Source of the DNA: Streblospio benedicti
Taxonomy: Eukaryota; Annelida; Polychaeta; Spionida; Spionidae
Length of the DNA: 64,000 nucleotides
Assembly (NCBI GenBank): GCA_019095985.1
Contig: CM032663.1
Coordinates: forward strand, 33,990,561-34,054,560
Direction: 5' to 3'
Part shown: piece after piece, positions 52,001 through 61,000 of the stretch
Position numbering within the stretch: position 1 is the first letter of the stretch
How the letters are laid out: the number at the start of each line of letters is the position of its first letter
Notes under the pieces: generated by a model
Databases searched by the model: none
Told to the model about the DNA's origin: nothing
What the model saw: only the letters and a program-made list of their open reading frames with translations
Position numbers and translations under genes: made by a program

Positions 52001-55000
52001 GTCGGCTCTTATAAAGAAAAATGCACTAACTATGTTTTAGCCTCCTGCATATTTCAGCTCTGCCAAAAATGGAATTGGCATCTTGGCAGAAAAGTGGGTT
52101 TGTACTCATATTGGCGTAAAGAACAGGGGCACTATATATAGGAAGAGGCAATGCTGTAAATACAGCATGAAAGTTTCAAGTCATACCACAGGGTATGCTC
52201 AATCAGATTTACATACACACGAGGCCACTGGTGACGTAACCTTGCCATTCCATTGGTCCTTTCACAGCACACGGGGACAGCCAATGCACAGTTAAATATC
52301 TAACAAAATCCCTATTAAAAGAGAGAAAAGAAAAAAAGAAAGACAATTTATATAAATTTGATAGTCTGGGGAAATAGAACTAGGTGGGTTGTCATTTGAT
52401 TATCAATTTGTTGGCAGTTAGAAACAGGATATGTCTGTTCAGTGCCGTGGTGGTGTCGTTCATTGTCATTCTTTTCAATTGTCTCCAATTGATGCAAATT
52501 TAATCTCATTAGAGCTTACTGATGTGTGTAGAATGAGATTAGATTCAGACTATTGTTTTGCACTTTAATTTACCTTTGGGTTTTCTTTAGCCTTTTCCTT
52601 AATCTGTTTCCTTAATCTGTTTTAATGTAAAAAAGAATTTGTGGCTTAATTAAATTCATGGTCTCATTTACAAGAATGGAATGTTTATGCACTATGGTCT
52701 ACAAATATGATAGAATAACACTCTGTGTTATACACATTCACATCATATTACCATATATTACTCTACATTGTGACATTGTAATTACTTTCAAATTAATACA
52801 TCTCCCCATAACCTTATTTTACATGGTATATATCGTTACATTGTAAGTATTTAAGATAGATATATCTCCCCATAATCTCAAGCGTGCACCCCCATTGTCA
52901 CCCCAGACAACCTGATGGCCATCTGATTACCACCCACATTAAGTTATAGTGGCCATCTTCAAGGTCCCCGCACCCACACACCTACATTATGTAGTGAGGT
53001 TTGCTGGTGCTAATGAAAGCTGTCACAGGCAGCTTACAGGTAGATCTATTAGGGGTCCAATGAGTAGATTGTTACATGGATGGATTGGAATAAATACGGA
53101 TAGACATGTAGCCTTTATGGCGTGCGGGGATACAATCAAAGTATGAATGTATGAATCCATAAATACATGTATCTGTGTGCAATCAAGTCGCATGCACGAC
53201 GTAAGTGGAGGGGTTCAATTATATAGTAGGTCAGCCCCTGTTGGACATGACGGAATTGTAATCCGGACACTATAGATAACACTAGAAGATGAGTAAATGC
53301 TATTTTACACATAGCATCGCTTATGCATACTACAATTAGACCAAAGTAGTATATATAACTCTGTGTGTATGCTCTCTTAGAATCTGATATCAACCAGATG
53401 TCAATCACGCAGAGTCTTTGTATGCTGCAATTCTCAGCAATGTTGGACCCCAGCCTTCCTACTTTATACCACGGAAAACATATTGTCAAACCCCTTTAGC
53501 ACCTGGACTGTGATAAATGTAACTGGCTAGTTGGAAATCCATCCCAGCTCAAGGCAGAGTCAGACATTACTGGCCGGACAGCAGTTTGTATGCTGGGTGA
53601 GGTGGGTGGAAAGAATCGAGGCATATTTTAGTACAACTGTGTGGGTGGGATGATATTGCCTTTAGTTTACTTATGATTGTGGAGCATGATATGTTGCATT
53701 GCTACTAGTATTTGGTATGTGATGATCCTCTTGCAATATTGATTCAGCTCACTAGTTTTACTTATGCTCTTACTGGCCACCGGGATAGATTGTCCCACAG
53801 CTAATTCTGTGGGAGTAGTTGCATTTTTCATATACATATATACCCATGTCAGACATCGTAAACCTTACCTGAGGTCGTTATGGAGGTGTGCTGTGGTCGT
53901 GTTTCAAAACTTGTACCAAGACAAATAATCATATAATAGAAGTGGTTCAAGTGGTTCAAAAAGTACTCTTACACATAATTGGATGTTCCCCTTTACACAG
54001 ACAGTGTAATGGAGACTAGAGAGCTGCATCATCTGATCATTGGTGTCAATGACCAGTCACTGAATAGTTTAAAAGGATGTGCGCCTCGTGTGACTGGAAT
54101 CCCTACATGAGCTCAATGCTTGCTACCCACGTACACACCCAGAGAAAATCGTGCTCATGTCAACGGAAATGTCATGGGACTCTGTACCACAGTGATAATC
54201 AAACGGATTAGGTCAATGCTACGCTTTCATGTGAGTCTGACATCCCGATAACACTGGTGGTGGAGTAATAGCAATGTAGGTCACCAGAGCAATTTATGTG
54301 TGCACACGGTTAATGTGTGAATGTGATGGATGTGGGTCTATTTTGTCAGGGCGTCCCGGCTGTTTATAATGTCGATGTATATGTCAGTGATGATATGTTA
54401 GTCATGCTGGTTTACAACACATGGCATCAAATATTTAAAGTGACACACATTTTAAAGTGACACACCTTTTTTTCTTTTTCTTTTTTTTTTTTTCAACTGC
54501 CTGATACATGTACACCTTTGACTTCAAATTATTCTAGTGTGGTATAGCCATTTACATTTGAAGGGCAGTATGGGCGCCATTTCTTTTTCTTTCAATCTCC
54601 AATCAATTGGTGGTGTAACACCAATCTTAGAGTGAGTGCAAATGGCATGACAAGAAACACGAGCATTCCAGATTTATACATTGCTGTGGAATCCATTTAA
54701 CCCTGTCTGGGGAATTGTAAACTTTCATTCAATGGTTGTGTGGGAGTTAAGCAGTTGCCATGGGAACCTTTATACATGGATGTCGTTGACTTTCTAACTT
54801 GCAGTGGTGTTTAAACCGGACCATGTAATGCGTTACAAGGTGCTACTGTCCAAGGATCTCTGACATCGTCTGGTGAAACCTCGTGGGGTGTTAAATGTGC
54901 GGCCAAATGGGATGCCTACTAACCTAAACACCCAATGAAATGGTTTACATGCAGTTTTGTAAAGGTTAATTTGAAGTATATATATTCACTGTCTGATGTA

Positions 55001-58000
55001 TGCGCGTGTTACACACCCATTATAAAGTTAATCGTTGCAGGTTCTATAATTGGTCTCATGGAAAAAATGTTCATCAGACTATTAATGAATGACCTCCATG
55101 GCAAGCACGTGCCTACACTTACTAAAAAGTTCTTGTCCATGGGGTATGCAAGCAACACCATAAATATGATGAATGGTCAATATCATCATGACCTTTATAA
55201 TTGCTTGGTCATAGATACTACACGTTTTGCCCGCTATCCTAATACAAGCCAATGTATTTACAGATAATACACTAATGGATCCAAGCTTTTGTAAAATTTG
55301 TGTGTGGTGATGGTAAGGTGTGGGTTGGGAATCTAAGGGGTTTCAAAGATGAGATGGTTGCTAAATATGCAAAAAGAAAACGGCAACATGAAAATGAGAC
55401 ATCGTGATCCCCCCCCCCCCACGATTTGCCTACGCGTTTCAATGAACTGCTGGCCCTCAGAATCAGACAACCAACATGCCTACACATTGGACAACACAGT
55501 AATCCTTCTTGCTATTGACCCCAGATCATTGGCTTCGCAGGTGCGCCCTGAGCGCTCACACGCGCTGCTGTTCTGCCGCTGCTCGCCGGGAGACGAGAAG
55601 TGTGACGCGATCCGCCACGTGATGTACCCCACTTGCTCAGTGGTGGAGACTCCGCCGCCCTCCTGCCTCGAGATCCACAGTCGCTGCACCTCGGACCCAG
55701 ACTGCAGGTGGGTGGAATGGATGGTTTGATACGCTGTCTGTAAACATTGCCCTGTCTGACTGTCAACCTACCATACATGTATGTATCTTGTGCGAGGACA
55801 GTGGGGGCACACTTTAGGTTGCATGGATAGTTTGATAGACTGGGTGTCTACATTGTATGTTGTATATTGTGCGTACTCCATGGTCTTCTAGCTGCCTGGC
55901 GATAACACAGTCGAAGAACCTCCGACCCCGACTGCAGGTAAAAGGCCCCGTGTGGTGGTCTAGCTGTCAGCCTGTCCATTGCCAGATCCACGTTTTTGGA
56001 AAGTTTTTTTTGTATGAACAATCAATGGCGGATATGCCAAAAAGTTATTAGAAGATTAACTATTTTCGATGGATTAATGCTGTTGCTGGTGGTTGGTGAG
56101 TGTGTGTATGGGGTATGGGTGGGGGGCATCACTGTGCCACCGTGTCTATCCTATCAGCGTACTATCTGTTGCACACGTCGTCCATCACAGAGGCCATCTT
56201 GGTGTCAACACGAAGCTCACACTGTGTCTCACTGTCATATTGGAAATAATTGTGGGATTGCTGGGTCGTAGAATTGGTTGAAGTGGTTACATTACCTGCT
56301 AGCCAGTCTGTAATTGGCAGTGGTTTGGTTGTCTAACCGGTTGCATTATGTGTTGGCAGCCGTATTCGGTTCAACAATGGAGTCTAAATTAGAACAATTC
56401 TCTGCACTGCTGTGGGTCTGTCATAGGTGTCTGAAAATATAGAAACAACAGAACAAAATGCCAGCATTTTGGGTCCCCATATAACTAGTTACACCCCGAG
56501 TTACTCCTCGACAGGCTATATCTCTCAATTCTATAATGTAAGTTAAAAACACTCACAGTCTTTGCAATGCAATGAATCAGATCAATTTTGTTTGTCAAAT
56601 CATCACTTGTCTCCTCTTTACTTTACAATTTGGTCCATTTGTACATAATTACTGCCAACACTACTATTCACCTTACTTGAAGCTTCTCAATTCTGTGACG
56701 TGAGAATGTGTTCAAATCATGTTACCTTTCTTTGTAAGCTAATTTTGCCCTTTCGGGTATTGTAATTGCTTTAACTCTCACATATGTGCAGTGTCCTTTT
56801 TCATTAGTATTTCACAAGGACAGATAAAAGAAAAAAGTAAAAGTAGAGTAATTACGTATGTTCCAAAGGGAAACCATATTTAAAAGCACTTACTTTTCGT
56901 GGACGTCCACGTTGCCCTACATTAGCTGGTCACTTGTTGCATGATTTATGTGACAATGATTCAGCAAGGGATTTTAGTTCAAGGTTTGAAGTGCCACCAA
57001 CTTTCAACGTTGGATGTCCTTGAAAAAAGATAATGCATGTCATGTACAGTGTATGACACCAAATTTTATGTAGGTTTGCGTCCTTTGAGGTGACTATTTA
57101 TTACACACAATACACACCGTCCACCGAATTAGATTTACTAAATCCTTAAATAGATTTTTCGAACCATTGAATAATAAAATCCTTGGATGCATCATGTAGC
57201 TATGATCTATCCTTTGCATTCTTGCATTCTATAATCGTGGTTTCACAAAAACACTAATATCATCTCAAATGGTACAAGACCATTATTTACACCACTGCAC
57301 ATCTCATATAGATGTCAAGTAAAGTACATGTTGTCCCTACAATTTATCACCGCGTGCATTGAAGCAGATCATTCATGAGTCAAATGCACCCTATCCAAAA
57401 CATATACGTCTCTCGTCTGTGATTGATACATCTACCAAACCTCGCGCCACGTGGATTATTATGTAACTGTTTACATCAATATCAGTCACGTGGTTGACAC
57501 AAATCAGTCACGTGACGTCTTTCCCGCCTTTTGCAGGTGCGCTGGTGCACTCTTCATCCATCAAACACCAAAGCGGAACAATTGGCCTTATGCCTTTCAC
57601 AAACATCTGTTATGACACTTCCCTAATGTATAGTTGAACGAGAAGCCTCCCTTTTTGACTGTTTACTGGTCTCCCTGCTGTCTCCAGGCTATGGATTCAG
57701 GTTACGTATGGGGCATTATTGGCGACAACGGCAAATTACACTGAACATAACGTTGCCGTGAGTGTTTCACGAGGACTACTAGACATGCGTATTGTAACTT
57801 CTACTTAAGAGGAATCACTATCTACACAATGTACCAATTTTGCAATATAGTCATGTGCAATATAATAGTATCGTAGCTATGCTCCAGTTAATGAGGCGAA
57901 GCTATGGTTTACAGCCTACCTTCAGCAATAGTCAGATCTTGAGATTGGTTAGTGTCCGCTTTTCCATGAAAAAATGAACCACTTGACTGGTTCTTTTCAT

Positions 58001-61000
58001 CACCACACATGTTTGTACACATGAATAATTTTGAAGACCGCCAGACTTTGTGCTCCTGGTCATGCTAATCACTCAATTGTGCGAACATATCTGGATCTAT
58101 GATGAATGTTCAGTGCGTTTAGGGAACCGGCCTGTCTACAAATTGCAGCCTCGCTCCCCACGATGCTCCGGCAGGTGGTGTACCTTACACTTCATCCGTC
58201 ACACACCATTCCCCATACGTTTTATACCCCCTGCGACATGGCAGGTGTTTTGGTGGTGTTGGAAAGAATTCGGTCACAGTGTTAAGATGACCTGCGTGGT
58301 TGGGGTGAATCTTTTATTTTTATTTCATTTTTTTTGCAAAACAAGGCAATTTGGTCAGTTAGTTCTGCATCCTTTTCCATGGCATTTCTTGTTAGAGCAG
58401 TTACACAGCTGTAATGTACGCCTAATCCATTTACAATGGTTCAAAAAGGTACCATACTGATTGAATTATCACTAATGGGCTTTGAAGACGAGTGAGAAAC
58501 GCAATTTCCACATTAGATCTTTCACGAAAATACAATTGCTAAACTTGTATGTAAATAGTTGTGTGTGGGTGTGCGCAATTACTGACATAATGCTGTTTGT
58601 TTTGTAATTTCCTAGAGTGCAAGTGATATGGTTTCAGCGCTCACAAAATGCTCTTATCTAACACTGTTCTGTCTAAGAATATTAACTTTACATTTTACGA
58701 AAATGAGAGAATGAAAATAATTAGACTGAAATTGTCTCTTTTCATGATTTACCCAAAGCACACCGACACAATAATACTATGTTAGGCTAATAAGTGTATA
58801 TATGTGGTGTGTGTAACTTTGAAATAGAAAGTTTTAAACTTAAATATACAACAGGTGTAGTTGCAATCATGTTCTTGGTGCACATTTATATTGAATTTAT
58901 GTAAAAAAAATAACAATGTAATACAATATACATCCATGGCTACAGAGTGACTTCTAAATCACACTTGTCACCACTTAAACATAAAACCAGACTAGAAATA
59001 CAGCATTAATGCATGTCTCCACTTTTCAAACAGTGAACTCGCACATGTCCCTTTTAATCGACACTTTGAGGCCATTTTGGCGGCCATATTGGACAACGTC
59101 CAAAGCGCCGGCTGGCGGCTTACATCGGCGTTCATTACGCTCTAGATTGTTTGCGCCACCTCGTGGGAAATTAGAGAAGACGTCTGTTGAAGTCCCCACA
59201 ATGTGCGAGCTGCTGATACTGAGAGAAGGAGCGCTCATGAGATGTCACATGGCCTGTCCAAGGATAAGTGCTTAATGGGTTGTTATGTACGTTTTGTTTG
59301 GATCATTAGTATAAGGCAAAAATACAAAAACAACTACATGTTCTAAACGTAATTAGTGACTGTACCTGATATAATACTTATGTAGTTTTTTTGGGTGTGG
59401 TTCAATAGCAAAATAAATCAAGCCACACATTGAAAATATAATCCGTGATGGTACCCTGCATGCAACTTATTCTATGCAAGTGGTGACATGTCTACCACAT
59501 ATAGTGCACTTTGATGGTTCTATACATGTAGTTATCTTTATACGTTTAAAAAAACACAAGCCATACGTGTATGTATCTAAAACTTATTGTAAATACATAT
59601 TTAACGTCTTGCAATTTTAGCCTGACTAAAACCAATGTGCATTTTTGTTATTTAATTGTCATGAAAGTAAAGCTTAAATCCTGTAAATTTCACCAGTGTT
59701 TACAAACAAGTCAGCATGCTGGGTGGACATGCATTTATGTTTTCCTATATTTTCATTAGTGATTCATGTCTCAAAAAGCAACCGTTGCCGTTGCAATCCA
59801 AACATGTTTGTAGGCTTAATACTTTACATCAATGCAATAGGATATTTGTACAGCCTAGGATACTCATTTTTAGACATAGGTGTGAACCCCTAAACCCAAA
59901 AATTAGTAAGTAATTGAATACCATGCGCCTAACCCCTATCCGCACTGCACTTATGTGCGTCTTGGATCACACCTCTATGCTCCAATTCCAACCGAAATGT
60001 AGAGTAGCGGCCACTTGGCCCCATTGAGGATGGACCCCAACCCGCTGAAGAGCAAGCTACATCCTATCTCATGTTGCCCAGTAGGTGACCCACTCAAGCT
60101 CGTCTACTGATCACACCAAAGTGCACAAACAGTAAATATATACATCCAGGTAGCTTCTTGGCCATATCGTGAACCTGCTTCTCAATGTGCCTCCAGGTTA
60201 TTGTGCCCTGGTGATGATGCATTCCATTACATTGCTTACTTCGCCACCAGGGAAATTACAGCCAGTTTATTGGTAATATAATTTTGGAATGGCCTTTTCA
60301 AGAGCTTCATTGCACTCTATATTGGTGTCAATGTGGCTGATGCTTTGTAAAACATACACCCAATGGGAGAGGGAGCCCACTCTTTTGTCAGCATTGATTG
60401 CCACTCTGCACTGGAATTTTACCATCAGATCAGGGTATGAATTACACCCTTTTTGTTTAGCTTTTGCACCCCACAGACACCACCAGTTAACATCACTCAT
60501 ACTAGTGTGAATTTTTAGCACCCAACTCTAATTACATTAGCGATGATTATGAGAACATCGTGCAACACGAACCAAAACGCTGTTCATCTCACGGTTTCTC
60601 TGATGGAGTGTGAGTTTCATACCTTTGACAGCACCCTAGGGAAATTAACACCCAGTTATGTGGTTCCACTTATTGTCTGAATACCTTTTCACTTCTTTCA
60701 TATCCGGTTACTTTTTAATGGAGTAGACATATAAAGTGTGATGTGGATAGTCATTGGTTCTTTTCATACATGTGAAGCTCAGAATGGGAAATTTGATTCT
60801 AACTTGTACATGTTTTATCATCATTCCCTCATCTCATAAAATGTAAGGACACCCTTTACACAAAGCTAGTAATTAATGTAAGGACGTCGGTTCTCGTGTT
60901 TTGCACTATTGTTTGCGGGTTCACGATTATCTAAATTTAACAAATTTCACTTGACATGAAGTAGCTTTTATAATGGCAAAACGCAATCATGATATTACAA

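Noticed and set aside
58050-58460. 136-codon open frame on the + strand in intron 8
   Set aside because: Composition rich in W, F, H and C without pattern, no homology recognised, and it begins in plain intron sequence.
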